NCBI RefSeq assembly: GCF_019038435.1
Contig: NZ_JAGPOX010000004.1
Coordinates: 1-64,000 of the forward strand
Direction of reading: 5' to 3'
Origin: Nocardia alni
GTDB lineage: Bacteria; Actinomycetota; Actinomycetes; Mycobacteriales; Mycobacteriaceae
DNA: 64,000 nucleotides
Shown: piece by piece, positions 1 through 8,366 of the stretch
Layout of the letters: each line of letters begins with the position of its first letter
Position numbering within the stretch: position 1 is the first letter of the stretch
Program-made: the position numbers and the translations under genes
Notes under the pieces: model-generated
Seen by the model: only the letters and a program-made list of their open reading frames with translations
The model's database searches: none
What the model was told of the DNA's origin: nothing

Positions 1-608
1 CCCATTCCCCGCACCCCGGCTACCGCCCCCCGAACGGACCCGAGGACCTCTACACGAGCAAACCCCCCTGGGACATCGACCGGCCGCAACCGGCATTCCA
101 CGCGCTGGCCGATACCGGGCAGATCACCGGACGAGTCCTCGATATCGGCTGCGGCACAGGAGAACACGCCCTCATGGCCGCACATTCCGGACTCGACGCG
201 GTCGGTGTCGATCAGTCGGCCCAGGCGATCGGCCGGGCGCGGGAGAAGGCGACCGATCGCGGCCTGGAGGTCCGATTCGTCCGCCACGACGCCCTGGCGC
301 TGGCCGACCTCGGCGAATCCTTCGATACCGTGCTCGATTCGGGCCTGTTCCATATCTTCACCGGCGAGGCCCGCACTGCCTACACCGCGGCCCTGGCGGC
401 GGTCCTCCGGCCGGGCGGCCACTACTTCATGCTCGGCTTCAGCGACCGTCAGCCCGGTGGGTGGGGTCCACATCGGTTGTCGCGCACCGATATCGAATCG
501 GCCTTCACCGACGGCTGGCGCATCGACTCGCTGGTCGAGGCCACCTTGGACATCACCCCGGAACCCGGCCGCGTCGAGGCGTGGCTCGCCGCTATCACCC
601 GCGTGTGA
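1..608 (+). CDS. SAM-dependent methyltransferase, class I (5' truncated by window edge)
   Basis: The reading frame is open from the left edge, so the true start lies outside the window. The motif I glycine-rich loop DIGCGTGE is encoded at about 142-165 and is preceded by PWDIDRPQPAF, typical of small class I methyltransferases. After it come an acidic strand (VGVDQS), the motif DTVLDSGLFHIF and the late strand LRPGGHYFMLGFSD. The substrate cannot be told from sequence. It ends 6 bp before a DUF2218 gene and is probably co-transcribed with it. An internal ATG at 174 would remove the SAM-binding loop and is not the start. Confidence 0.85.
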   Translation, partial: HSPHPGYRPPNGPEDLYTSKPPWDIDRPQPAFHALADTGQITGRVLDIGCGTGEHALMAAHSGLDAVGVDQSAQAIGRAREKATDRGLEVRFVRHDALALADLGESFDTVLDSGLFHIFTGEARTAYTAALAAVLRPGGHYFMLGFSDRQPGGWGPHRLSRTDIESAFTDGWRIDSLVEATLDITPEPGRVEAWLAAITRV

Positions 609-614
609 CCGACG

Positions 615-989
615 ATGCCTACCATCGAAACCCGGATAGCGACCGACCGAGCCGCCCGATATCTGCGCCAATTCTGCAAGCACGCCACCGCGATGGGCTC
701 ACCGAAGGCCCACCGCATGCGCATGCACGGCGGCGCACCGTCCGCACTCGGCGAGGTCCGCCTACGCGTCGAACAGGCCGATACCCACGCCACGATCGTC
801 TTCGACCCCTTGGGAAGGTGCCGAATGGACGCCTCGCCCGACGACCTGACCGTGCGGATCGACGCGGTCGATAACCAAGCGCTGCAACGAATCCGCGACA
901 CCATAGGCCGCGATCTCGAACGATTCGGACGCAGCGGGCTCGCCATCGACTGGACCGAGGTCGACGACACCGCCCCCGATCCCCGGTGA
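615..989 (+). CDS. DUF2218 domain protein
   Basis: A 124-residue protein matching DUF2218 over its whole length. The signature is the N-terminal ETRIATDRAARYLRQFCKHA helix, then HGGAPSALGEVRLRV and a strand with GRCRMDASPDDL. These are small soluble actinobacterial proteins, often near metal or siderophore genes; no activity is established. It follows the methyltransferase by 6 bp and overlaps the next gene by 4 bp, so the three appear to form one unit. Confidence 0.8.
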   Translation: MPTIETRIATDRAARYLRQFCKHATAMGSPKAHRMRMHGGAPSALGEVRLRVEQADTHATIVFDPLGRCRMDASPDDLTVRIDAVDNQALQRIRDTIGRDLERFGRSGLAIDWTEVDDTAPDPR

Positions 990-1204
990 AGCGCCCGCAC
1001 CTGCCCACACACCCGATCCGGCGACCGATCCCCTTGCTCGCAGCGGTCGCCGTCGCAGCCGTCGCCGTGCATCTCGGCCTGGCCGACTACGCGCTCACCC
1101 ACTGGCGGTGGTCGGCAACCGCCCTGGGCATCGCCGGACTGGCCGCCGTCGCCAAGCTCCTGCTGATGCTCGGATATCGCACCGTGCGAACACGCCGCCG
1201 CTGA
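986..1204 (+). CDS. Small two-helix membrane protein
   Basis: A 72-residue protein starting at a GTG that overlaps the DUF2218 stop as GTGA, a normal translational-coupling arrangement. It has two hydrophobic segments, about residues 15-34 (LLAAVAVAAVAVHLGLA) and 46-62 (ALGIAGLAAVAKLLLML). The first is preceded by basic residues and the protein ends in RTVRTRRR, suggesting both ends face the cytoplasm. Function is unknown. Confidence 0.65.
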   Translation: MKRPHLPTHPIRRPIPLLAAVAVAAVAVHLGLADYALTHWRWSATALGIAGLAAVAKLLLMLGYRTVRTRRR

Positions 1205-1222
1205 ACCGCCGCCGAAGTCTGT

Positions 1223-2683
1223 TTACTCCAGAGCCTCCAGTGCGGATTCGATCGCGCGGTGGAAAGTCGGGTAGGCGTAGATCATTTCGCGCAGGGTATT
1301 CACCGGGACCTGGGCGTGTACGGCGACAGCCAACGCGCCCAATACTTCACCGCCGGTGGGTCCGACCGAGGTGGCGCCCACGAGGATGCCACGGTCGGCG
1401 TCGGTGACGAGTTTGATGAAACCCTCGTTGCCCGCCTTGTGGATCCAGCCGCGGACCGATGTGGGGACCTGGGTGGCGCCCACTGTGACCTGCAGGCCCG
1501 CGGCGCGGGCCTGGGCCTCGGTGAGGCCGACGGCGCCTACCTCCGGATCGGTGAACGTGACCCGGGGCGTGGCCCTGTAGTCGGCCGATTCGGTTGTGAC
1601 GCCGAGGATGTCACCCACGGCGATGCGGGCCTGATACATCGACATGTGGGTGAATGCGCCGTGACCTGTCACGTCGCCGATCGCCCAGACGCCCTCGGCG
1701 GCGCGCATCCGCTCGTCGACGGGGATGGTGTGCGCGGTGTCGTCCATACCGGCCGTGGCCACGCCCAGTGCGGCGAGGTCGGTGCGGCGGCCGGTGGCGA
1801 CCAGCAGGTGCTGGGCGTGGCGGACCTCGCCGGCGCCGAGGTGCACGGCGAAGCGGCGCCCGTCGTGTTCGATCCGCGTGGCCTCGGTATCGGTCAGGAC
1901 CGTAATGCCTTCCTTCGCAAAGACATCGGCCAGCAGCCGACCGGCCTCGGGCTCGTCGCGGGAGAGCAGGCTCGACCGCACGAGGGTCGTGACCTCCGCG
2001 CCGAACCGTGCGAACAGCTGGGAGAATTCGCTGGCGACCGGCCCGCCGCCGAGGACGATCAGCGACTCCGGCGCCTCGGTGACCGCCACGGCGTCGCGGT
2101 TGGTCCAGTACGGCGTGCCGTCCAGGCCCGGGATCGGCGGGATCAGCGGCGAGGTGCCCGGATTCAGAACGATTGCCTTGCGTACGTGAATGATTCGAGG
2201 GCCGTTCGCGGTCTCCACGGTGACCTCACCTCGCGCGCTGATCCGGCCCCAGCCGCGCACGAACCGGCCCCCGGCCTTCTCGAATCGTTCGACAGCTACC
2301 GTGTCGTCCCAGTTGTCGGTCGCCTCCTCCCGGATACGCGCCGCGACCGGACCCCAGTCCGGCCGCACCGTCGCGGCCCCGGCCAACTCGCCGACCCGCC
2401 GGGCCTCGGCCAGGGTGTTCGCGGCACGGATCATCATCTTGGTCGGGACACAGGCGTAATAGGGGCACTCGCCGCCGACCAGACGACCCTCGACGCCGAC
2501 CACCTCCAGGCCCGCGGTGGCCAGCCGGGTGGCCACATCCTCGCCGCCGGGTCCCATCCCGATCACCACAGCGTCCGCGGTGTCGATCGTCCCTGTCCCA
2601 TCGGTCGTCACGGTCACACTCCCTGTCGCGTAGTCGTTATCCATTCGACCATCCGTCATATTCTTCGCCATACCCCGGATCAC
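1223..2683 (-). CDS. FAD-dependent pyridine nucleotide-disulfide oxidoreductase
   Basis: A two-dinucleotide-binding flavoprotein of about 486 residues. The FAD loop is VVIGMGPGGED (about 39-49), the redox pair is C73/C78 in GGECPYYACVPTK, the NAD(P) loop is LIVLGGGPVASEF, and ATGRRTD plus AIGDVTG mark the second FAD contact. The usual HPTxxE active-site motif of the dimerisation domain is replaced by AYPTFHRAIE, so the canonical His-Glu base pair is shifted or absent. It may therefore be a quinone or other reductase rather than a dihydrolipoyl or mycothione reductase. Starts at internal Met9 or Met14 are also possible. Confidence 0.85.
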   Translation of the reverse strand: MIRGMAKNMTDGRMDNDYATGSVTVTTDGTGTIDTADAVVIGMGPGGEDVATRLATAGLEVVGVEGRLVGGECPYYACVPTKMMIRAANTLAEARRVGELAGAATVRPDWGPVAARIREEATDNWDDTVAVERFEKAGGRFVRGWGRISARGEVTVETANGPRIIHVRKAIVLNPGTSPLIPPIPGLDGTPYWTNRDAVAVTEAPESLIVLGGGPVASEFSQLFARFGAEVTTLVRSSLLSRDEPEAGRLLADVFAKEGITVLTDTEATRIEHDGRRFAVHLGAGEVRHAQHLLVATGRRTDLAALGVATAGMDDTAHTIPVDERMRAAEGVWAIGDVTGHGAFTHMSMYQARIAVGDILGVTTESADYRATPRVTFTDPEVGAVGLTEAQARAAGLQVTVGATQVPTSVRGWIHKAGNEGFIKLVTDADRGILVGATSVGPTGGEVLGALAVAVHAQVPVNTLREMIYAYPTFHRAIESALEALE

Positions 2684-2798
2684 TGCCGTTCAGTCGGCCG
2701 CAGCCAGAGCGCACAACCACCATCGCGATTGACGTGCAGTTCAGCACCGAATGGCGTGCCGGCCGGGCAGTTGAGAAATGCGGAACGGTTCGGAGACG

Positions 2799-3275
2799 TC
2801 AAGCACGCGGCTTGTCCGGACTTCCAGAGCTGATCTCGCCTTCCTGCGGCGAAGGTCGCCCGGATCGTCCGGCGACATCACGACCGACGGCCCGGCGGAC
2901 GGCGAGCATGGTGGCGACCATGTCCAGCCACCGGGCGAACATCTCGTCGTCTGCGATGCTGTCCTGCCATCCGACCGCGGCTGCCAGCCAGCCGTGCACC
3001 AGTTCAGCCGGTTCGGCTCCGATCAGCGGTTGTGGCAGCGCGAGCGCGGCACGCAGCCCCATCGCACGGACGCATCCCGCCAGGAATCGCAGCGGGTACG
3101 GGCCGATGCCGTGATCTTGCACCTCCCAGGATGCGGCGATAGCGGCCTCGGTGAACATAGCCGAACGTGCAGTACCCGGCAGCAACATGCCTTGTGTGAT
3201 GACCGCCGTTACATCCAGACCACGCAGGTCGGCATCGCGTCGGGGCGACCGGTTCACCAGATCTCGGATCGTCAC
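2799..3275 (-). CDS. Hypothetical protein, candidate immunity partner of the calpain-like T7SS protein
   Basis: A 158-residue protein I do not recognise. It begins at a GTG overlapping the stop of the upstream 518-residue gene (GTGA), so expression is coupled. The sequence looks mainly alpha-helical (FTEAAIAASWEVQDHG, WLDMVATMLAVRRAVG), has no signal peptide or clear membrane segment, and ends in a disordered polar tail. A small cytoplasmic protein encoded directly after a large T7SS-type effector is the usual position of an immunity protein. That role is inferred from position only. Confidence 0.6.
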   Translation of the reverse strand: MTIRDLVNRSPRRDADLRGLDVTAVITQGMLLPGTARSAMFTEAAIAASWEVQDHGIGPYPLRFLAGCVRAMGLRAALALPQPLIGAEPAELVHGWLAAAVGWQDSIADDEMFARWLDMVATMLAVRRAVGRDVAGRSGRPSPQEGEISSGSPDKPRA

Positions 3276-4828
3276 TGGGGCGTGATGACTTCGTAGGGAA
3301 TCGGCATCCCGCCCTCTGGACTGTTGGAGGTGACATCACCCATTGTGCCGTCGACGAAGTCCTTCTCGCTTACCCACGTGGTCGAACCCCACGGGTTGTA
3401 GATCTCGAGCGCCGCACCCGCCCGACCGATGATGACCACCTGGTGCGCGGGCTCCTCCACCTGCCCCTGCGCGTTGGTGGAGGTCCCATATATGTCGATC
3501 GGCACCGGCTGGCCCGAGTTCACCGCCGCCTCGATCTGTGGTATTGCCGCCTGCCGGTCCGCCGCAGAACCCAGCGAGGTGGGCACATAGACTTTGCCGG
3601 TCGGTTGATCCAGCAGTGCCACCGCTTGCGATGACGAATCGGTCCCGTATTGGTCGAATCCACCTGCATAGGCCTGCTGGAGCCGGTCATAGAACGCCGG
3701 CGCGCTGTCATCGCCGACAGGTGGCATGCCGTTGGAGCGTTTGTCGCTGGGGGCGGGCAGACCGTACCCAGTGGTCAGGCCGAGCATGTACACCGGATCG
3801 ACACTTGCTCTGGCGACCACGGTCGACGCGGCAACACAATCACCTACTTCGCCCTGGTCATAGATATCAAGGCCGATAGTGTCCAACTGCGGATCCACCT
3901 TGCCGTCGTATGTGGCCAGAGTGTCGTTGGTGATGTCGGGCATCAGATGGGTGTTGAGCCACTTGTCATCGCCGCCGTGTGGATGGATCGCGGCATCGAA
4001 CGCCTGTACCTGGCTCACCGTGTAACCGGCGCCCAGAGCCTTCCACACGTAGGCCGCCTCGGCCGGAGACTTGCAGTCGGCCAGCAAGGCGTCGAAACTT
4101 TTCTGCTCGGCTGGCGTCATGTTCTCCAACTGCTGGGCTGCGCGCGCGAGAACCGCCGGATTCACGATCGCCGAATTGCCGCCACCCGTGGCGGCGGTCA
4201 CCACGGCTGCTAGCGGGTCGCCCGACGGACCGGCAATCTGATGCGCCCAAGCCATTTCAGTGAACTCGCCCAGTATGCTGGCAGCCTCTGCCGCCGCCGC
4301 CACGGTCTGCTGTGCGACACTCAGACGATCCGAGCAGAACCCGGCGGCGCTCAGGACCGTTGTCATCCCCACGGGTATCGGGTGTGCCTCCTCCGCTGAC
4401 TGCGCCTGCTGTGCGGCCAGGTCCGCGAGCAACTCATTCATCCCCTGGCACGCGGCGGCATCGTTCTGCTGTGCCTGTGACAGCCAGTCGGCCCAGTTGG
4501 TCAGGGCGGTGTTCGCAGCACCGAACGCCTGGCTCGCCAGCCCGGCCTCGAAAATGAGCCCGGCAATGACCTGCTGAGCTTTATCGGCTCCGAAACTCTG
4601 CCAGATCAGATGGGGGCCGATGCCTTGCAATGCCTGCAGGGCGCTGCTGCAATTCTTCTGGACGTTCTGGTAGACCTGCGCCTGACTCGCGATCGAGCTC
4701 GGTGAACCGGGCGGGCCTGATGGTTTCAGCGCCTCGACGAGATACCCTTCGAGCTCGCTTGCCGTCATGCTCTTATAGTTCGCCAGCAGCTGGTCCATAA
4801 TGCTCTTGAATTCTGAGCCGGCGCTCAT
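3272..4828 (-). CDS. T7SS-type effector with C-terminal calpain-like cysteine protease domain
   Basis: A 518-residue protein. Residues 1-200 are long Ala/Gln-rich helices with WXG/LXG-like features (QAFGAANTALTNWADWLSQ), no cleavable signal peptide and no transmembrane helix. Residues about 235-300 form a linker domain. The C-terminus reads as a papain-fold protease of the calpain type: YDQGEVGDC supplies oxyanion-hole Gln325 and nucleophile Cys331, PAHQVVII supplies His462, and IYNPWG supplies Asn478. It lies downstream of an EspC-like gene and upstream of a coupled small gene, as expected for a polymorphic toxin cassette. Protease identity is inferred from these motifs; toxicity is not shown. 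Confidence 0.75.
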   Translation of the reverse strand: MSAGSEFKSIMDQLLANYKSMTASELEGYLVEALKPSGPPGSPSSIASQAQVYQNVQKNCSSALQALQGIGPHLIWQSFGADKAQQVIAGLIFEAGLASQAFGAANTALTNWADWLSQAQQNDAAACQGMNELLADLAAQQAQSAEEAHPIPVGMTTVLSAAGFCSDRLSVAQQTVAAAAEAASILGEFTEMAWAHQIAGPSGDPLAAVVTAATGGGNSAIVNPAVLARAAQQLENMTPAEQKSFDALLADCKSPAEAAYVWKALGAGYTVSQVQAFDAAIHPHGGDDKWLNTHLMPDITNDTLATYDGKVDPQLDTIGLDIYDQGEVGDCVAASTVVARASVDPVYMLGLTTGYGLPAPSDKRSNGMPPVGDDSAPAFYDRLQQAYAGGFDQYGTDSSSQAVALLDQPTGKVYVPTSLGSAADRQAAIPQIEAAVNSGQPVPIDIYGTSTNAQGQVEEPAHQVVIIGRAGAALEIYNPWGSTTWVSEKDFVDGTMGDVTSNSPEGGMPIPYEVITPQ

Positions 4829-4867
4829 GATTGTCGTATCCTTCGGGTCCGTCCGAGGTCAGGGCAG

Positions 4868-5185
4868 TTACCCCGTGGTGAACAGTCGAGCCGACGAGGC
4901 ATCAGTCTCCTGGTAAAGCTGCGCGGAATCGAGCAACTTCTGGACGGTCTCGCCCAACGCCGACAGGAATACCGACGTCTCCGGCAGCCATGCCGCGGCG
5001 AACCTATCGTGCGCCGACAGTACGGCGCCGAAATCGGCAGACGGAGTGCCGGACTCCGTAAGCGCGCCGAGTGTTGTGTTTACTTCGTCGTATGCGGCAC
5101 CGATCCGTCCCGCCGCACCGTTCAAAGTCGCGGGATCGACCTTGAATTGGGTACCGTTCCAGCTCTTGGCAATCGGATCAAGCAT
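4868..5185 (-). CDS. EspC-like T7SS secretion partner
   Basis: A 105-residue, single-domain helical protein. Two helices (DPATLNGAAGRIGAAYDEVN and SVFLSALGETVQKLLDSAQ) surround SAHDRFAAAW, as in the EspC/ESX-1 secretion-associated family. The C-terminal helix ends with Y91-Q-E-T-D95, fitting the YxxxD/E secretion signal of T7SS substrates. Its start has the ribosome site AGGAAGG. It precedes the 518-residue protein by 39 bp, so it probably pairs with that protein for export. Confidence 0.8.
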   Translation of the reverse strand: MLDPIAKSWNGTQFKVDPATLNGAAGRIGAAYDEVNTTLGALTESGTPSADFGAVLSAHDRFAAAWLPETSVFLSALGETVQKLLDSAQLYQETDASSARLFTTG

Positions 5186-5475
5186 GGTCGGCCTTCCTGA
5201 CGATCGGAATCTACATCAGGAGGCTATTGCCAGCACCGACCCGCAGGCCTCCATCCCGTGGGAACACAAGACCGCGCGAGGTCCACGGGGCGGCGACGTC
5301 ACCGAAGCTGGCTCCAGGTCGGGAACATGCGCGAACCGATCGGGAACTGTATCTGCCGAGTCGTGGATGGCAGTGGTGGGCGGCGGAGGCTTATTGAATC
5401 GGCCCAGGTTGGACGAGTCTGCTAGGGCTTCGCAGCCGGCCTGCTGAGAAGCAGAGTCCGGCTGGTGGGTGCGGG

Positions 5476-6282
5476 TTAGCCGTTGGCCGCGCGGAGGTTG
5501 TCGACCGCGGTGGTGACCGCCTGCGAGATGACGGCGTCGGCCGCGGTGTGTACTCCGGTTGCGGTGTCGGCGGCCGCGGCGGCCGCTCGAGCGGGGTCGC
5601 CGGTTGTCGCCAGGGTCCGAGCTGCGGCGTCGGGGGCTTCGAATGCGCCGGACAGGACGTCGTTGAAGGCTGGGAAGACGACCGACGCGCCGATGTTGAT
5701 CGCACCCACCACGGCGACCTGACCGACGCCGTGCGGCTCGACGGTCGGCGTGGGGTTGGGCACGATCGGCCGGTTCATCGCGGTGTAGGTGTCCTGGCGG
5801 GCGGTCTGGAGCGCCGCGGCAATCGCGGGCGGGCCGCCCGCGGCGGCGGGGCCGACGTCGAGCAGGCCGACCACGCCGACCTCGAACGCGTTCAGCGCCC
5901 GCGGCGCCACTTCCGTGCCGTCGGCGAGGATGGCCTTCTCCGCCGCGACGTTCGTGGGCCCGGTGATCGACGCGGCGGTGACGCCCATCGCCTTGTCTTG
6001 GTCACCCGATCGTAGTGCGGCCCGGTACGTGCCCGGCGCCTGCGCGGTCGTGGTGACAGCCGTTTCGCCGGTCTGGACCATCAGCGGGCAGATGATCGAG
6101 CAGTAGACGATCTGATTGTGCACGAAGGTGGTGATCAGACCGCCGGGCGGAACCACTGCGGGCGCCACGGCCGACGGTGACTGAGGTACCGGGGCCGCGG
6201 ATGCGACCCCCATGGCGGCGATGCCCGCGACGGCGATCCCCGTGGCTGCGACGCCAGCGTGCAGGCAGGTCGGTATCTGCAT
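5476..6282 (-). CDS. Secreted protein of unknown function
   Basis: A 268-residue protein with a clear signal peptide: hydrophobic core GVAATGIAVAGIAAMGVA followed by ASAAP at about residue 30. The mature part is rich in Ala, Val, Pro and Thr. It has a conserved-looking VPPGGLITTFVHNQIVYCSIICPL segment with two cysteines and an Ala-rich helical C-terminus. The ribosome site AGGGG is correctly spaced from the ATG. Proteins of this look are common and uncharacterised in Nocardia and Mycobacterium. It is transcribed toward the T7SS cassette but is separated from it by about 290 bp. Confidence 0.7.
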   Translation of the reverse strand: MQIPTCLHAGVAATGIAVAGIAAMGVASAAPVPQSPSAVAPAVVPPGGLITTFVHNQIVYCSIICPLMVQTGETAVTTTAQAPGTYRAALRSGDQDKAMGVTAASITGPTNVAAEKAILADGTEVAPRALNAFEVGVVGLLDVGPAAAGGPPAIAAALQTARQDTYTAMNRPIVPNPTPTVEPHGVGQVAVVGAINIGASVVFPAFNDVLSGAFEAPDAAARTLATTGDPARAAAAAADTATGVHTAADAVISQAVTTAVDNLRAANG

Positions 6283-6471
6283 GATGCCCCTTGTGTCGGC
6301 CGGTGATACAGATCAATACGACTCGGGGGCGAGTTGGGTTCAGTCCAGGACCGCTCGGCACGAGGGGCGGTCCCGCTGTCCTGTCGCCGCCACTCAGCTG
6401 CCACTGGCGTACTCCCTTGTGGCGCAACCGAAGCCACGCTTTCTAGGGTGAGGTGAGGTTGAGGGGTCAAG

Positions 6472-6615
6472 GTGAAGCGTTTTTTATTTCTCGTCATCGC
6501 GGTCGTCGTCGGCGCATCGATTTATGACTACGGCAGGTCCGGGGATCACTACGGGCTCGTGATCGCGGTCGGCGTTTTCGCCGTCCTGCTGCTGGCCGGA
6601 AAAGTCCTCGAATAG
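6472..6615 (+). CDS. 47-residue two-helix membrane protein
   Basis: A small open frame starting at GTG with GAGGGG upstream. It encodes MKRFLFLVIAVVVGASIYDY, then a polar turn (GRSGDHYG) and a second hydrophobic helix LVIAVGVFAVLLLAGK. Positive residues at the N-terminus and the clean two-helix hairpin argue for a real gene rather than chance, but no function is known. Confidence 0.55.
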   Translation: MKRFLFLVIAVVVGASIYDYGRSGDHYGLVIAVGVFAVLLLAGKVLE

Positions 6616-6693
6616 CCCGCGCCGCGCCGACACAGTTCGCACCGGGGCACAAGATCGACCGCCCCCAGCGCTCACGGGTGAATACTGTGCCCG

Positions 6694-7371
6694 ATGAATG
6701 AAGACACCGACTCGGTCCCAGCCTGGGCGCGGCGTAGCGCGGGTGAGTCCCGAATCGCCGCCACGGTCGCCGTCATCGTCGTCATCGCCCTGCAGTTGCT
6801 GCTCCCCGATCGGCTCGTGGTGAAACCGGTCGCGGTGATTCCCGGACTGGCGCTGATCCTGATGGTGGTGTTGATCGTGGCGAATCCGGTCCGCATCGAC
6901 CGCGAGGCCACCTGGTTGCGCTCGGCCGGCCTCGCGCTGTCGGCGCTGCTGAGCGTGGCGACAGCATGGTCGGTCGACCGCCTGGTCGCCGGGCTGATCG
7001 ACGGAAAACTCAGCAACGACCCCGGCGTATTACTCTCCTCGGGCGCGGAGGTCTGGGCGACCAATGTCCTGGTATTCGCACTGTGGTATTGGGAATTCGA
7101 TCGGGGCGGCCCGGCCGCCCGCGCGCACGGCCGCAAGAAACATCCCGATCTGTTGTTCCCGCAAATGCAGATGGGAAAGCTGGCCGACAAGGAGTGGGAA
7201 CCGCAATTCGCCGACTATTTCTATCTGGCCTTCACCAACGCGACCGCCTTCAGCCCGACCGACGTCATGCCGCTGTCCCGGTGGGTGAAGGCGATGATGA
7301 CCGTGCAGGCCGCGATCTCCTTCGTGACCGGGATCCTGGTCATCGCCCGCGCGGTGAACGTCCTGAAGTAG
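6694..7371 (+). CDS. Integral membrane protein, DUF1345-like
   Basis: A 225-residue protein with five to six hydrophobic helices, among them VAVIVVIALQLLLP, ALILMVVLIVANPV, LALSALLSVATAWSV and VLVFALWYWEFD. A C-terminal block reads FADYFYLAFTNATAFSPTD, followed by LSRWVKAMMTVQAAISFVTG, resembling the pore-like end of DUF1345 proteins. Location is the cytoplasmic membrane; substrate unknown. It stands alone, convergent to the ABC operon. Confidence 0.75.
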   Translation: MNEDTDSVPAWARRSAGESRIAATVAVIVVIALQLLLPDRLVVKPVAVIPGLALILMVVLIVANPVRIDREATWLRSAGLALSALLSVATAWSVDRLVAGLIDGKLSNDPGVLLSSGAEVWATNVLVFALWYWEFDRGGPAARAHGRKKHPDLLFPQMQMGKLADKEWEPQFADYFYLAFTNATAFSPTDVMPLSRWVKAMMTVQAAISFVTGILVIARAVNVLK

Positions 7372-7385
7372 CGGTGGGGCGATCC

Positions 7386-8366
7386 CTACTTGCCGTGCGG
7401 CAGGAAATCACCGTCGGCCAACCTGCCGTAGTCGGGTAGTTGGACCGACGGGTCCACCGCCCCTTGCATTTTCGCCCAGCGCGCCTGGTCGGCGAGGACC
7501 TGGGCCAGGTCCGGCGGCAGTTGCAGCGTGTAGTCGAACTCCGGGAGGATCTTCCCGATCAGGTCCGGCGACAGTTGTGTCGCCGCGGCCACGGCCGAGA
7601 TCGCCGCGGGAGTGCGGGACGTGAGTTGCCCGCTCGCGTCGTTCAGTGCGGCGAAGAAGGCGGTCAGGGCGGCGGATTTACCGGAGATCGCGGTGTCGGT
7701 GGCCAGGTACAGGCTGTGCTGACTGTAGCTGCCACCGGCCAGTTCGACCGCGTCATTGCCGAGCGCCGCGATGACCTGCGCCTGGTACGGCTGGAAAATC
7801 GAGATGGCGTCGACATTGCGCTGCGTCGCGGCGGTGACCGCGGCCTGCGGCGCCACCTGGACGAGCTTGTCGGTGATATCGGTGTGCGCCAGCGCATTCG
7901 AGGCGAAGTACGCCGCGCTGGTACCCAGTGGCGTGCCGACCGATCGACCGGCCAGATCCCGCAGGGAGGTGATTCCGGCGCTGCGCCGGGCGACGATTCG
8001 CGAACCCTGCCAGCGTGATCCGTCCCCGACGATGCGCACCGTCGGTGTGCGCGTCAGCGCCGCCGCGGTCGGCACATCGGCGGCGGTGGTGACATCGACC
8101 TGATGCGCGGCCAGTGCCTGCAGCGCCTCCACACCGGTCGAGAAGTCGATGACCTTCACCTTGACGTGGTGGTTCGCGAAATATCCGTCCTGCTGGGCGA
8201 CGGGTATCTGCGCCCACGACGGGTCGACGACGAATCCGACTGTGAGCGTGGATGGATCGGAATCCTCGCGCGCACCGCATCCGGCGAGGGACGCCACGAC
8301 GGCGGTGAGTGCGACGGCCAGGGCGAGCGGGCGGAAGACGGCAGTTTTCATGGATCTTCTCTTCAT
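7386..8366 (-). CDS. ABC transporter substrate-binding lipoprotein, SsuA/TauA type
   Basis: A 326-residue lipoprotein. The signal peptide ends in the lipobox LAGC at about residues 27-30. The mature domain has the type-II binding-protein order of the nitrate/sulfonate/taurine (NMT1) family: LTVGFVVDPSWAQIPVAQQDGYF, DFSTGVEALQALAAHQVDV, DLAGRSVGTPLGTSAAYF. It is the last gene of a four-gene operon, its ATG overlapping the ATPase stop (ATGA). With an arylsulfotransferase-like enzyme first in the operon, an organosulfur ligand is likely but not proven. Confidence 0.85.
   Translation of the reverse strand: MKRRSMKTAVFRPLALAVALTAVVASLAGCGAREDSDPSTLTVGFVVDPSWAQIPVAQQDGYFANHHVKVKVIDFSTGVEALQALAAHQVDVTTAADVPTAAALTRTPTVRIVGDGSRWQGSRIVARRSAGITSLRDLAGRSVGTPLGTSAAYFASNALAHTDITDKLVQVAPQAAVTAATQRNVDAISIFQPYQAQVIAALGNDAVELAGGSYSQHSLYLATDTAISGKSAALTAFFAALNDASGQLTSRTPAAISAVAAATQLSPDLIGKILPEFDYTLQLPPDLAQVLADQARWAKMQGAVDPSVQLPDYGRLADGDFLPHGK

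Noticed and set aside
1259..2833. Long plus-strand open frame opposite the FAD oxidoreductase
   Set aside because: High-GC antisense shadow; no recognisable domains, unlike the minus-strand frame.
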